Origin: an uncultured Acidobacteriia bacterium
GTDB lineage: Bacteria > Acidobacteriota > Terriglobia > Bryobacterales > Bryobacteraceae
Direction: 5' to 3'
DNA length: 64,000 bases
Assembly (NCBI GenBank): GCA_903909435.1
Contig: CAIVVT010000091.1
Coordinates: 1 to 64,000, forward strand
Shown: one piece after another, positions 37,634-46,207 of the stretch
Position numbering within the stretch: position 1 is the first letter of the stretch
Layout of the letters: every line of letters starts with the position of its first letter
The notes under the pieces: model-generated
Databases searched by the model: none
What the model was told of the DNA's origin: nothing
What the model saw: the letters and a program-made list of their open reading frames with translations, nothing else
Translations under genes and position numbers: made by a program

Positions 37634-38388
37634 GCAATCTCTCGCGCCGTAAATTGATCCGCACCGGGCTTGCCGCCACGGCGGGAGCATCCGGTCTGGC
37701 GGTGGCCGCGCGCCTCGCGGATCGCTACGGACTGATCCCGCCGGATCACGGCGGCATGTACGGCCCGGGCGAGACGCTGACCTATGCTTCGCAGCGGCTG
37801 CTGACGAGACATTCGCTGGCCCGGGAGTTCCCTAGCAGCCAGATCTCGAAACCGCCGTTTGCAAACCCTACGGCCCCGCTGAGCGAGACCTTCAAGCGCC
37901 TGCAAGCCGGAGGGTTCGCCGATTGGCGGCTCGCCGTGGACGGCCAGGTCGCCCGTCCTGCAACGTTGTCGCTAGCCGAGCTCAAGCGCTATCCCTCCCG
38001 CAGCCAGATCACGCACCTCGCGTGCGAGGAGGGCTGGTCCTACATCGCCGAGTGGACCGGCGTGCCCCTGGCCCACGTCCTGGACGTCGTAGGCGTCCTG
38101 CCGCAGGGCCGCTACGTGGTCTACTTCTCCATCGAACCCGACTGGTGGGACAGCATCGACATGGCCGACGCGCTGCACCCGCAAACGCTCCTCGCCTACG
38201 GGTTGAATGGCAGTGAGCTAGCTGTGGGAAATGGCGGTCCCCTCCGTATGCGGGTTCCGCGTCAACTCGGCTACAAAAACGTGAAATTCATTACTCACCT
38301 GACTGTGACGGATGACCTGAAGCGCTTTGGCAAGGGCCTGGGCTCCGGATCGCCAGAAGCCGGCTATCACTGGTACGCAGGTATCTGA
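37630..38388 (+). CDS. Tat-exported molybdopterin oxidoreductase (sulfite oxidase/MsrP-like fold)
   Basis: 252 aa. The twin-arginine signal LSRRKLIRTG leads to a sulfite-oxidase-type Moco domain. The molybdenum-ligating Cys lies in THLACEEGWS near residue 135. Other family features are DWRLAVDG, the WTGVPLAHVL segment and the C-terminal PRQLGYKNVKFI. It could reduce or oxidise a small sulfur compound or a damaged residue such as methionine sulfoxide. Pairing with a b-type cytochrome matches the MsrPQ logic, although the cytochrome here is of a different type. Confidence 0.85.
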   Translation: MSNLSRRKLIRTGLAATAGASGLAVAARLADRYGLIPPDHGGMYGPGETLTYASQRLLTRHSLAREFPSSQISKPPFANPTAPLSETFKRLQAGGFADWRLAVDGQVARPATLSLAELKRYPSRSQITHLACEEGWSYIAEWTGVPLAHVLDVVGVLPQGRYVVYFSIEPDWWDSIDMADALHPQTLLAYGLNGSELAVGNGGPLRMRVPRQLGYKNVKFITHLTVTDDLKRFGKGLGSGSPEAGYHWYAGI

Positions 38389-38587
38389 GCGGGCACACAG
38401 CACGCGTTTACCTGTCGCGTCACCGGTAGCGCCGATTCTGCGATGGCCATCCTGCGTTCCCAGTCCCTAATGCGGATGGGGTGGAGGGTACCCGCCCCGA
38501 AAGCCGCGTTCATGCTGCCGGACGGCTACCGGGCGCGGCCCGAGCCGAGGCTGACCAGGGATCTTGTTTCGCGCCGCCGGCACGGAA

Positions 38588-38599
38588 CGAAACACCTGT
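38588..38599 (+). promoter_or_regulatory. Candidate activator site CGAAACACCTGT upstream of the EPS glycosyltransferase operon
   Basis: The 12-mer ends 55 bp before the sigma-54-like element at 38655. Related sequences (core ACACC followed by TG) occur upstream of the other EPS promoters at 42601, 56408, 63102 and 63134. The position suits an enhancer bound by an NtrC-family protein. The rest of 38389-38684 contains no gene I recognise. Confidence 0.35.
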
Positions 38600-38654
38600 A
38601 TTGTTCTCCTCCTGAACCGAGACGACCGGCCTACGTGTTTTCAATGCCTTAGAC

Positions 38655-38670
38655 TGGCTCTCGACGTGCA
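38655..38670 (+). promoter_or_regulatory. Sigma-54 (-24/-12) promoter of the first EPS operon
   Basis: TGGCTC-N5-GTGCA carries GG (38656-38657) and GC (38668-38669) separated by exactly 10 nt, against the consensus TGGCAC-N5-TTGCA (nine of eleven). The predicted start is near 38681, only 4 nt before the ATG at 38685. Together with 42730-42745 it shares TGGC-N7-GTGCACTA and the same 29-bp distance from GG to ATG. Confidence 0.65.
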
Positions 38671-38684
38671 CTACCGACTCCAGA

Positions 38685-39914
38685 ATGCCCAGACTCGCCT
38701 ACCTCATCAGCCGCTACCCCTCGATCTCGCACACCTTCATCCTGCGGGAAGTGCGGGGACTGCGGAGCTTGGGACTGGAAATCGAAACAGCTTCGATCAA
38801 TGCTCCCGACCGTGGCCCGGATGCGCTCAACGAGGAGGAGCGCGAGGAGGCGCTTCGCACGTTTTGCGTCAAGCGCCAACCCGCGTTCGCTATTCTCTTA
38901 GCGGTTTCCCGCGCCGCCTTGAGACATCCGCTCGGGCTGCTTTCCGCGGTCGCTTTGACCTTCCGCCTGGCCGGCTGGGACGCGAAATCCTGGATTCGGC
39001 GAGTTTTCTACCTTCTGGAATCGATCGTCGTCGGGGACTGGATGAGGCGCAATTCGCTCGACCACCTGCACGTCCACTTCGCGACCCCTGCGGCGACAGT
39101 GGCACTGTTCGTCAAGCGCATCTTCCACTTGCCGTTCTCGCTCACCGTCCACGGTCCAGACGAGTTCTACGAGGTAGGTGAATACCATTTGGCCGAGAAG
39201 ATCGTCGAGGCGTCCTTCCTCTGCTGTATCGGCAGTTACTGCCGCAGCCAGTTGATGAAGCTGAGCCCGGTCAACGAATGGTCCAAATTGGAGATTGCCC
39301 CTCTAGGCGTGGATTCTGACTACTCGCAAGGAGGAACGTCCGCGGCTGCCGCCGGTTCGACAATCCTGTGCCTGGGACGGCTGGTTCCGGCCAAGGGCCA
39401 GGCAATTCTCCTGCAGGCTCTCGCGCTGTTGCGCGGACGGAATCGCGCGGCGTCTCTCGTCATTGCGGGCGACGGACCGGATCGCCCACGTTTGGAACAG
39501 CTCGCGAGCGACCTGGCGCTGGGCGAGTCCTGCCGCTTCATCGGGGCTGTTGATCCGGCCAAGGTCCGGACGCTCATGGCGGAGTCGAGCCTGTTCGTGC
39601 TGCCGAGCTTCGCCGAAGGAATCCCGGTAGTGCTGATGGAGGCCATGGCGATGGGAGTCCCTTGCATCAGCACCACGGTAAACGGAATCCCCGAACTGAT
39701 CGAGTCGGGTAGGGAAGGACTGTTGGTCCCGCCCTCCGACGCGCAAGCCCTCAGCGCGGCAATCGAATTGCTGTTGGATGGATCGGAACTCCGCTCGGCA
39801 GTGACACTAGCTGCCCGCGAGAAGATCCGCCTGAAGTACAACCTGCACGACAACGTGCGCCGGTTGGCCGAGGTGTTCACGCGCCGCCTGCAAGTGGAAC
39901 TCAACCAGAGGTAA
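38685..39914 (+). CDS. Glycosyltransferase family 4 (EPS)
   Basis: 409 aa GT-B glycosyltransferase. The N-terminal start MPRLAYLISRYPSISHTFI is typical of EPS GT4 enzymes. The C-terminal GT1/GT4 domain shows LCLGRLVPAKGQ near residue 230, VIAGDGPDRPRLE, and the nucleotide-sugar EX7E region (SLFVLPSFAEGIPVVLMEAMA). It transfers a sugar to the growing lipid-linked repeat unit on the cytoplasmic side. It is the first gene of the plus-strand EPS operon, just behind the sigma-54 element; the next gene follows after 4 bp. Confidence 0.9.
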   Translation: MPRLAYLISRYPSISHTFILREVRGLRSLGLEIETASINAPDRGPDALNEEEREEALRTFCVKRQPAFAILLAVSRAALRHPLGLLSAVALTFRLAGWDAKSWIRRVFYLLESIVVGDWMRRNSLDHLHVHFATPAATVALFVKRIFHLPFSLTVHGPDEFYEVGEYHLAEKIVEASFLCCIGSYCRSQLMKLSPVNEWSKLEIAPLGVDSDYSQGGTSAAAAGSTILCLGRLVPAKGQAILLQALALLRGRNRAASLVIAGDGPDRPRLEQLASDLALGESCRFIGAVDPAKVRTLMAESSLFVLPSFAEGIPVVLMEAMAMGVPCISTTVNGIPELIESGREGLLVPPSDAQALSAAIELLLDGSELRSAVTLAAREKIRLKYNLHDNVRRLAEVFTRRLQVELNQR

Positions 39915-39918
39915 TGCC

Positions 39919-41100
39919 ATGATTCTCGAACACGTCATTTCTACCGCAGGCGCTCTGGCCGCAGTCGCTTCCCTTCCAGGGACACTGGAACTGGCCCTGT
40001 TGACAGCGGGCGCCATGCTTCCTCGCCGGACGCGCATCCAATCAGGCAAACCGTTGCAGCGCATCGCCGTCATCGTCCCGGCGCACAACGAAGAGCACAG
40101 CATCGCGAGGACGATTCAATGCCTGTCGGCCTGTGAGCGCTTCGAGGAATTGGCCACGCTCTACGTTGTCGCCGACAACTGCACGGACGGCACGGCACTG
40201 GTAGCGTCGGACCTCCGCGCGCTAGTGATCGTGCGCCATGACGATTCCAAGCGCGGCAAAGGCTACGCGCTGCAACACGCGCTGAGCCTGCTGCTGCCTT
40301 TGGACTTTGCCGGTTTCCTGATTGTGGACGCCGATACGACTGCCGAGCCGAATCTGATCGTCGAGGTCTGTGGCGCCTTCGCCGACGGCCTCCAGGCCTT
40401 GCAGTGCCCCTACCTGGTTTCGAACCCGGGCGACTCGTCCAGTACGCGCCTGATGGCTCTGGCCCTGCGCGGCTTCAACTTCGTTCGTCCCCGGGGACGC
40501 GGCCGGCTCGGGCTTTCCTCCGGGATTCTCGGCAACGGTTTCGCCCTGAGCCGCGAAGTGGTACAGCGAGTGCCCTACACCGCCCACTCCGTGGTTGAGG
40601 ACCTCGAATACCACATCGAACTCCAGCGCGCAGGCGTGAACGTCCATTTCCTCGAAACTACGGGCGTCTTCGGCATCATGCCCGCAGGCGGCCAGGGACG
40701 CGCCACGCAACGCGCACGCTGGGAAGGCGGCCGGCTGAGAGTGCTGCGCGACCGTTGGCAATGGCTCTTTTCCCGAGCCCTGCGCGGCGAATGGCGCTTC
40801 GCAGAGGTCCTGGGCGACCTACTGCTGCTGCCCCTGGCGTTCCACATCCTGCTCATTCTGGCCGCCGCCGCCATCCCCTATTCGCGCTTAGCCGGCTTGG
40901 CGGGCTTGTTTACCCTGGCCATCCATCTGGCTGTAATTATCGGCGCCGGCCATACGCCGGGCCGCGACCTGCGGACGCTGCTGCAAGCGCCCGCCTACGT
41001 GATATGGAAGCTGGCCCTGCTGCCGCGCACGATCGCCGCTTCGGCGAAGTCGGCCTCGTGGGTCCGCACTGCCCGTTCCCAGGAGGAATCTGCCGCATGA
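39919..41100 (+). CDS. Membrane glycosyltransferase family 2 (EPS)
   Basis: 393 aa. A short N-terminal membrane segment precedes a GT-A domain beginning [18 protein letters not shown]. The metal-binding DxD is in [12 protein letters not shown], and a processive-type segment [15 protein letters not shown] and QRARWEGGR are present. Two or three C-terminal membrane helices (about 295-350) follow. This architecture is found in polyprenyl-linked or beta-glycan synthases. The stop overlaps the next start (ATGA). Confidence 0.88.
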   Translation: MILEHVISTAGALAAVASLPGTLELALLTAGAMLPRRTRIQSGKPLQRIAVIVPAHNEEHSIARTIQCLSACERFEELATLYVVADNCTDGTALVASDLRALVIVRHDDSKRGKGYALQHALSLLLPLDFAGFLIVDADTTAEPNLIVEVCGAFADGLQALQCPYLVSNPGDSSSTRLMALALRGFNFVRPRGRGRLGLSSGILGNGFALSREVVQRVPYTAHSVVEDLEYHIELQRAGVNVHFLETTGVFGIMPAGGQGRATQRARWEGGRLRVLRDRWQWLFSRALRGEWRFAEVLGDLLLLPLAFHILLILAAAAIPYSRLAGLAGLFTLAIHLAVIIGAGHTPGRDLRTLLQAPAYVIWKLALLPRTIAASAKSASWVRTARSQEESAA

Positions 41101-42083
41101 ACGCGACTAACCCGCAAGTGACCGTCGTCATCGTGTCTTTCAATACGCGCGAGCTGCTGCGCGAGTGTCTCCAGACCGTTCTGTCGCAGGGCGGCGTGTC
41201 CCTTGAGACGATTGTCGTAGACAACGCGTCGCGGGACGGCTCGGTGGAGATGGTGCGGCAGGACTTCCCCTGCGTTCGCGTTATCGCCAGCACCACCAAT
41301 CTCGGCTTCGCGGCGGCCAACAATGCCGCATTCGCGCAGGCCCGGGGCCGCTACGTGGCGCTGCTGAATTCCGACGCTTTCCTGCGCCCCGGTACGCTGG
41401 CTCGGGCGGTGGAGCGGATGGACCGCGAACCCGAGGTCGGACTGTCGGGCGCTTTGCTCGTAGGCCGGGACGGCAGTTGGCAGCCTTCCGCCAGGCTATT
41501 CCCCTCGCTGCTGAACGACCTCATCAACCTGACTGGCCTGGCCTCGCGCTTCCCCGGGTCGCGCCTGTTTGGCCGGGTGGACCGCAGCTGGGCCGATCCG
41601 CAGGAAGAGGTCGATACCGACTGGGTTCCCGGCGCATTCTCGATGATCCGCCGCGCCGCACTCGAAGCAGTGGGTTACTTCGACGAGCGCTTCTTCCTCT
41701 ACTACGAGGAGGTTGACCTGTGCTACAGGATGAAGGCGGCGGGATATCGCGTCGCCTACTGGCCGGAACTTGTCGTGACCCACATCGGCGGCGAGTCCTC
41801 TAAGACTTTGCGTCGCCTGAGCCTCTCCTCCAGCGGCTCGCAACTCACCCTCTGGCGCATGCGCAGCGCGCTAATCTACTACAGGAAGCATCACCCCCTG
41901 CAGGCGCGGCCGGTGATGTTGGCCGAGACTCTCTGGCACCGCCTGCGTATGCTCCGCAACCGCCTCCGCGGCGGAGAGGATGCCCAGGCCAAGGCCGCTG
42001 AATCGCACGCCGTGGTAGAACTGTTCCGGCGTGCCTGGAACGAAACAGATGGAGGCCGCGAGTGCCCCGCGCGGCCCTGGTAA
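41097..42083 (+). CDS. Glycosyltransferase family 2, rhamnosyltransferase-like (EPS)
   Basis: 328 aa. The GT-A fold begins [18 protein letters not shown]. It includes [22 protein letters not shown], the donor-binding [11 protein letters not shown], and the acceptor region [23 protein letters not shown] seen in rhamnosyl- and related transferases. It is cytoplasmic and part of repeat-unit assembly. It is coupled to the preceding membrane transferase by ATGA and followed after 11 bp by an acyltransferase. Confidence 0.9.
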   Translation: MNATNPQVTVVIVSFNTRELLRECLQTVLSQGGVSLETIVVDNASRDGSVEMVRQDFPCVRVIASTTNLGFAAANNAAFAQARGRYVALLNSDAFLRPGTLARAVERMDREPEVGLSGALLVGRDGSWQPSARLFPSLLNDLINLTGLASRFPGSRLFGRVDRSWADPQEEVDTDWVPGAFSMIRRAALEAVGYFDERFFLYYEEVDLCYRMKAAGYRVAYWPELVVTHIGGESSKTLRRLSLSSSGSQLTLWRMRSALIYYRKHHPLQARPVMLAETLWHRLRMLRNRLRGGEDAQAKAAESHAVVELFRRAWNETDGGRECPARPW

Positions 42084-42094
42084 GCGAGAAGAGC

Positions 42095-42700
42095 ATGTTT
42101 GAGAACATTCGAGAAGATCTGCGGACTTACGAAGGCAAGCTGAGCGCCCAGGGGTTCTGGGCCATGGTGACTTACCGTTTCGGCCGCTGGCGCTACGGTG
42201 TGCGGCCCGCTCTGCTCCGCAAGCCGCTGTCGTTCGCCTACCGCCTTCTGAAGACCGTGACGCAGGTGATGGCGGGCATCGATCTACCGTGCGAAGCGGT
42301 GGTCGGGCGCCGCTTTCGCATCGACCATTTCGGGGGAGTCATCGTCAGCGGCGATGCCGTGTTCGGCGACGACTGCGTCATCCGCAATGGCGTCACCATC
42401 GGATTGCGGCGGCGCGACGAGCCCGGTTCGCCGGTCATCGGCAATCGCGTGGACATTGGCACCGGCGCCAAAGTGCTCGGTCCGATCCACATCGGCGACG
42501 ACGTCGTCATCGGCGCGAATGCCGTGGTGATCCGCGACGTTCCCGCCGGTTCTATCGCCGTCGGAATCCCCGCCCGGATCATTGCACGAAAGGGATACAC
42601 ACAGGGTGTTTCGTTCCAAGACGCCCCGCAGCCCGCAGTCATTCCGAATTCAGCGAGCGAAACAGCCGAGTTGTTGGTTGCTTTGCAATTATCCATTTAG
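42095..42700 (+). CDS. Serine acetyltransferase-like hexapeptide acyltransferase (EPS)
   Basis: 201 aa with left-handed beta-helix hexapeptide repeats (IRNGVTIG, IGNRVDIGTGAKVLG, IGDDVVIGANAVV). A CysE-like N-terminal helix region begins MFENIREDLRTYEGK. I choose ATG 42095, preceded by GAGAAG, over a GTG at 42062 that would overlap the upstream gene. In EPS clusters such enzymes usually acetylate sugars rather than serine. This is the last gene before an internal sigma-54 promoter. Confidence 0.82.
   Translation: MFENIREDLRTYEGKLSAQGFWAMVTYRFGRWRYGVRPALLRKPLSFAYRLLKTVTQVMAGIDLPCEAVVGRRFRIDHFGGVIVSGDAVFGDDCVIRNGVTIGLRRRDEPGSPVIGNRVDIGTGAKVLGPIHIGDDVVIGANAVVIRDVPAGSIAVGIPARIIARKGYTQGVSFQDAPQPAVIPNSASETAELLVALQLSI
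42601..42613 (-). promoter_or_regulatory. Candidate activator site (reverse orientation) upstream of the FkbM operon
   Basis: On the minus strand the sequence reads CGAAACACCCTGT, matching the element at 38588 with one extra C. It sits about 117 bp before the sigma-54-like element at 42730 but inside the coding end of the acyltransferase. Chance is therefore harder to exclude than at the intergenic copies. Confidence 0.25.
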
Positions 42701-42729
42701 AATCAATAGCTTAAAGTGACCCGCAGGGT

Positions 42730-42745
42730 TGGCATCAGGAGTGCA
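42730..42745 (+). promoter_or_regulatory. Sigma-54 (-24/-12) promoter of the second EPS operon
   Basis: TGGCAT-N5-GTGCA carries GG (42731-42732) and GC (42743-42744) separated by 10 nt. The GG-to-ATG distance is 29 bp, identical to the promoter at 38655, and both continue GTGCACTA followed by 11 nt and ATG. The predicted leader is 4 nt. This is the only gap of note inside the plus-strand cluster. Confidence 0.68.
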
Positions 42746-42759
42746 CTAGTAACAGTGCC

Positions 42760-43575
42760 ATGCAAACCCACTCAACTGCCTCTAACCTGCTCCGTTCCGT
42801 TTTCCTGCAGCCCGCGCTGCGCACCCCCCTGTTCCAACCAGTCTGGAAGAACATCCATCGCCTCGCTCTCTGGGGCATGAACATCGGACCCGGCGGCTCT
42901 GTCGAGAAGAGCGGCGAGGAATGGGTCCTGAACTGGTGCGCCTCCAAGACCGATGCGAGTCAGCCGTTCGTGCTGCTGGACGGTGGCGCTAACGTCGGTC
43001 AATACGCCACCAGTGCCCTGCGCCTGCTCGGCAACCGTCTGCGGATCTTCTGCTTTGAACCCTCTCCGCGCACCTTCGCCAAACTCGCCAAGAACGTCGG
43101 CGACGACCATCGCGCGCGGCTGCTGCCCTTCGGGCTCAGCGACCACGATTTCGAGGCCGAACTTTACAGCCACGCCGGCGGTTCGGCCGAAGCTTCCCTG
43201 GCACGCCGCGACATGTCCCACTGGGGCATCACTCAGAATGAAGTGGACCGCGTGCAGTTGCGCCGCCTCGACGACTTCTGTGAAAGCGAAGGACTCGACC
43301 GGATCGACTTCCTGAAGCTCGACGTCGAAGGCCACGAAATGCCGGCCTTGCGCGGGGCCGAGCGCATGCTCAACGCCCGCAAGATCCGATTTATTCAGTT
43401 CGAGTTCGGCGCTCCTGACGTCGAATCGCGCACCTTCTTCAAAGACCTTTATCACCTGCTCTCGCCGAATTACACCATCTACCGCATCGTGCATCGGGGA
43501 TTGACCTCGATTCCCGAATACAGCGAGTTTCACGAAACCTTCACCACGGCCAATTTCCTAGCCGTGGCCCGCTAA
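42760..43575 (+). CDS. FkbM-family methyltransferase (EPS)
   Basis: 271 aa. The SAM-binding motif VLLDGGANVGQYA is near residue 68. The FkbM core with RIFCFEPSPRTF, the acidic motif IDFLKLDVEGHEMPALRGAERML and a C-terminal FEFG segment are all present. In polysaccharide clusters these enzymes O-methylate sugars. It is the first gene of the second plus-strand EPS transcription unit, directly behind a sigma-54-like element. The next gene has a strong GGGGGAGG site. Confidence 0.9.
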   Translation: MQTHSTASNLLRSVFLQPALRTPLFQPVWKNIHRLALWGMNIGPGGSVEKSGEEWVLNWCASKTDASQPFVLLDGGANVGQYATSALRLLGNRLRIFCFEPSPRTFAKLAKNVGDDHRARLLPFGLSDHDFEAELYSHAGGSAEASLARRDMSHWGITQNEVDRVQLRRLDDFCESEGLDRIDFLKLDVEGHEMPALRGAERMLNARKIRFIQFEFGAPDVESRTFFKDLYHLLSPNYTIYRIVHRGLTSIPEYSEFHETFTTANFLAVAR

Positions 43576-43599
43576 CGACAACTCCGGGGGAGGACTGAC

Positions 43600-44655
43600 A
43601 TGACAACCTTGCTTTACTGCCTGCACAGCGGCAATCTCTACGGCACCGAACGTATGGCTCTCGCCACGGTGGAAGGCTTGCGGGACGAGTTCGACTCCGT
43701 GCTCATCGCCCCGCCCGGCCCGATCCACGAGGAAGCGCAGCGGCGCGGTTTCAAGACCATGATCTTCCAGGGTCCGCTCCCCTTCCTGCGCCAGATCCGC
43801 CCGTTCTTTGCGGAGAACCGTAGGCTCGCCATGGTCGGCACACGCGTGCTGCATACGCTGGCCGCCTCATTCTGGGCGGGCGTCTACAGAACGGACTGCG
43901 CCAACCTCCAGATCGTACACGGCGGCGCCGACGAACGCCTCAGTTACGGGCGCAAGCGCTGGCTCACCCGTCTCAATGCGAAACAGGTAGCTATCTCGGA
44001 CTATGTCAAATCACGCCTGGTCGCCAACGGCTGCCTACCCCAGGAAATCACCGTAATCGAGAACTTCCTCTCGGCCGAGCGTCTGCGGGAGGTTCCTTGC
44101 CGTCCCGCGTCCAGAGGCGGCGAGATTCGTAAGGTGGTCATCGTCTCGCGCCTCGATCCGATCAAGCGCCTGGATCTGCTGTTTGACGCGCTGGACCTCC
44201 AACCTACGCTCCGTTCGCTGCAGTTCGAAATCTACGGGACCGGCCAGGAAGAGGGCCTGCTGCGCGCACGCGGAATGGCCACGCACCCCAACGTCACCTT
44301 TATGGGCTTCCGCAGCGATGTTCCCGCGCGCATGGCGCAGTCCGACCTGTTCCTGCATTTGTGCCCGGAAGAGCCCTTCGGACTCGTGATCCTGGAAGCA
44401 ATGGCCGCGGGCCTGCCAGTGCTCGTGCCGGATTCGGGCGGGGCTGGCGACATTGTCCGCGATGGCCGTAACGGGTTCCGGTTCCGCGCCAACGACGCGC
44501 TGGACTTGGCCCACAAGTTGCAAGACATACAGCGAATGCCGTCAAACGTAATCCAGAAAGTCGTTGCCGAGGGCTCGCGGGCGCTCCGCACGCGCTACTC
44601 CCCCGAGTGCGGCGTGGCCGAGTACCGGAGGTTGATCCAGGAATGTCTGGCATAA
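43600..44655 (+). CDS. Glycosyltransferase family 4 (EPS)
   Basis: 351 aa GT-B enzyme starting TTLLYCLHSGNLYGTERMA. The C-terminal domain has VVIVSRLDPIKRLDLLFDAL, FEIYGTGQEEGLL, FMGFRSDVPARMAQ and the E-x7-E region LCPEEPFGLVILEAMAAGLPVLVPD. GGGGGAGG lies 8 nt before the ATG, one of the few strong ribosome sites in the cluster. The 3' end overlaps the next gene by 13 bp. Confidence 0.9.
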   Translation: MTTLLYCLHSGNLYGTERMALATVEGLRDEFDSVLIAPPGPIHEEAQRRGFKTMIFQGPLPFLRQIRPFFAENRRLAMVGTRVLHTLAASFWAGVYRTDCANLQIVHGGADERLSYGRKRWLTRLNAKQVAISDYVKSRLVANGCLPQEITVIENFLSAERLREVPCRPASRGGEIRKVVIVSRLDPIKRLDLLFDALDLQPTLRSLQFEIYGTGQEEGLLRARGMATHPNVTFMGFRSDVPARMAQSDLFLHLCPEEPFGLVILEAMAAGLPVLVPDSGGAGDIVRDGRNGFRFRANDALDLAHKLQDIQRMPSNVIQKVVAEGSRALRTRYSPECGVAEYRRLIQECLA

Positions 44656-45632
44656 AACCGGCTCTGACCGTTGTGGTCATCGGGCGCAACGAAGGTGAGC
44701 GCCTGGTGCGTTGCCTCGCTTCCGTCCGGGCCATGCAGCCGGTGCAAGGCGGCCACGAAGTGATTTACGTGGACTCGGATTCCACCGACAATAGCCTGCA
44801 AGTGGCTAGTGACATGGGGGCCAGAACCCTCAGCGTGAACTCGCGCAAGCCGACTGCGGCGCAAGGCCGGAACACCGGTTGGCGCGCGGCCGCTGGCGAG
44901 TGGATTCTGTTCCTCGACGGCGACACGATCCTGCACCCCGGTTTCGCCTCCGAAGCAATACGCCAGGCCAGCTCCGACGAGCGCATCGCTGCCGTCTGGG
45001 GCCACCGCCGCGAACTCCGTCCCACGGCCAATTTCTTTCACCGCGTACTGGATCTCGACTGGGTGTACGCACCCGGCCTGACCGAATTCTGCGGTGGTGA
45101 TGCGCTGATGCGCCGCTCCTCGCTCGAGCAATGTGGCGGTTTCGACGAATCCTTGATCGCTGGCGAGGAGCCCGAGTTGTGCGCCCGGCTGAGAGCCGCG
45201 GGACGACTGATCCTGCATGTAGACGCACCCATGACGCAGCACGATCTGGCCATCTCCCACTGGAAGCAATACTGGAGCCGTGCCTCCCGCGCCGGCTACG
45301 CCTACGCTCAAATGGCCTGGAAGACACGGCACGCAGCCGTCCGTCTGTGGGCTGGCGAAGCGCGCGGCAATGCGGTGCGTTCCGCAGTGCTGCTAGCTCT
45401 GCTGGCGCTGCCCCTGGCCGTTCCCGCCGCGTTCCCCTGGAATCTGCTCTTGCTGGCCGCACTGGCGCTGCGCAGCGCCTATCGTTCCCGCTGGAAGTCC
45501 ACCGACCGCGCCACGCTGATCCTCTACGGATTCCATTCTCACCTCCAACAGCTGCCGATCCTGGCGGGCCAGATCTGCTTCTGGTGGGACCTGTCCCGAA
45601 ACCGGCAAAGGGAGTTGATCGAGTACAAATGA
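44643..45632 (+). CDS. Glycosyltransferase family 2 with C-terminal membrane segments (EPS)
   Basis: 329 aa starting at ATG 44643 inside the end of the previous gene. The GT-A domain opens LTVVVIGRNEGERLVRCLAS. It contains VDSDSTDNS, AAQGRNTGWRAAAGEWILFLDGDT and WVYAPGLTEFCGGDALMRRS. Hydrophobic segments near residues 250-285 suggest a membrane tether. It adds a sugar during repeat-unit synthesis and is coupled downstream by ATGA. Confidence 0.88.
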   Translation: MSGIKPALTVVVIGRNEGERLVRCLASVRAMQPVQGGHEVIYVDSDSTDNSLQVASDMGARTLSVNSRKPTAAQGRNTGWRAAAGEWILFLDGDTILHPGFASEAIRQASSDERIAAVWGHRRELRPTANFFHRVLDLDWVYAPGLTEFCGGDALMRRSSLEQCGGFDESLIAGEEPELCARLRAAGRLILHVDAPMTQHDLAISHWKQYWSRASRAGYAYAQMAWKTRHAAVRLWAGEARGNAVRSAVLLALLALPLAVPAAFPWNLLLLAALALRSAYRSRWKSTDRATLILYGFHSHLQQLPILAGQICFWWDLSRNRQRELIEYK

Positions 45633-46207
45633 AAACCCTGCTGCTAATCCCATTCCTCGCCGCGTCGCGCATCGCCCGGTCCCTCTCGGGACTGCGCCGC
45701 TTGCTGGCTTTCGCCCAACTTCAAGCCGGCGTGTGCCACCCGGTACCCCGCTCGACCGTAGTGCTGGGCGCTCCGGAACTGCACGGGACGGGCAACATCC
45801 ACATCGGCGATGGTTTGTACCTATACCGCGACCTCTACCTGGAGACGCGCGGAGAGGGAACCATCCACATCGGCGACCGGGCCGTCATCTCGCGCGGGGT
45901 CCACCTGGTAGCCTTCGATTCCATCGAAATCGGCCCGGGCTCGATGATTGGCGAGTACACCAGCATCCGGGATGCGAATCACAACTTCAATTCGCACCTG
46001 GCGCTACGCGACGCGGGCCACACGGCCGCTCCGGTCCGCATCGGCCGGAATGTCTGGATCGGCCGCGGAGTCACCGTGCTTTCGGGCGTAACCATCGGAG
46101 ACAATGCCGTCGTGGGAGCCAATGCGGTGGTCACGCGCGATGTCCCGAACGGTGCGGTCGTGGCGGGCGTGCCCGCGCGGCCCCTACCGGTCAGGAGTGC
46201 CGCATGA
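45629..46207 (+). CDS. Hexapeptide acyltransferase, WcaF/maltose acetyltransferase-like (EPS)
   Basis: 192 aa. Beta-helix repeats are clear: GNIHIGDGLYLYRD, GTIHIGDRAVISRG, IEIGPGSMIGEY, then the acceptor-binding RDANHNF and VRIGRNVWIGRGVTVLSGVTIGDNAVVGANAVV. It probably O-acetylates an EPS sugar. It is joined to both neighbours by ATGA overlaps. Confidence 0.88.
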   Translation: MKTLLLIPFLAASRIARSLSGLRRLLAFAQLQAGVCHPVPRSTVVLGAPELHGTGNIHIGDGLYLYRDLYLETRGEGTIHIGDRAVISRGVHLVAFDSIEIGPGSMIGEYTSIRDANHNFNSHLALRDAGHTAAPVRIGRNVWIGRGVTVLSGVTIGDNAVVGANAVVTRDVPNGAVVAGVPARPLPVRSAA

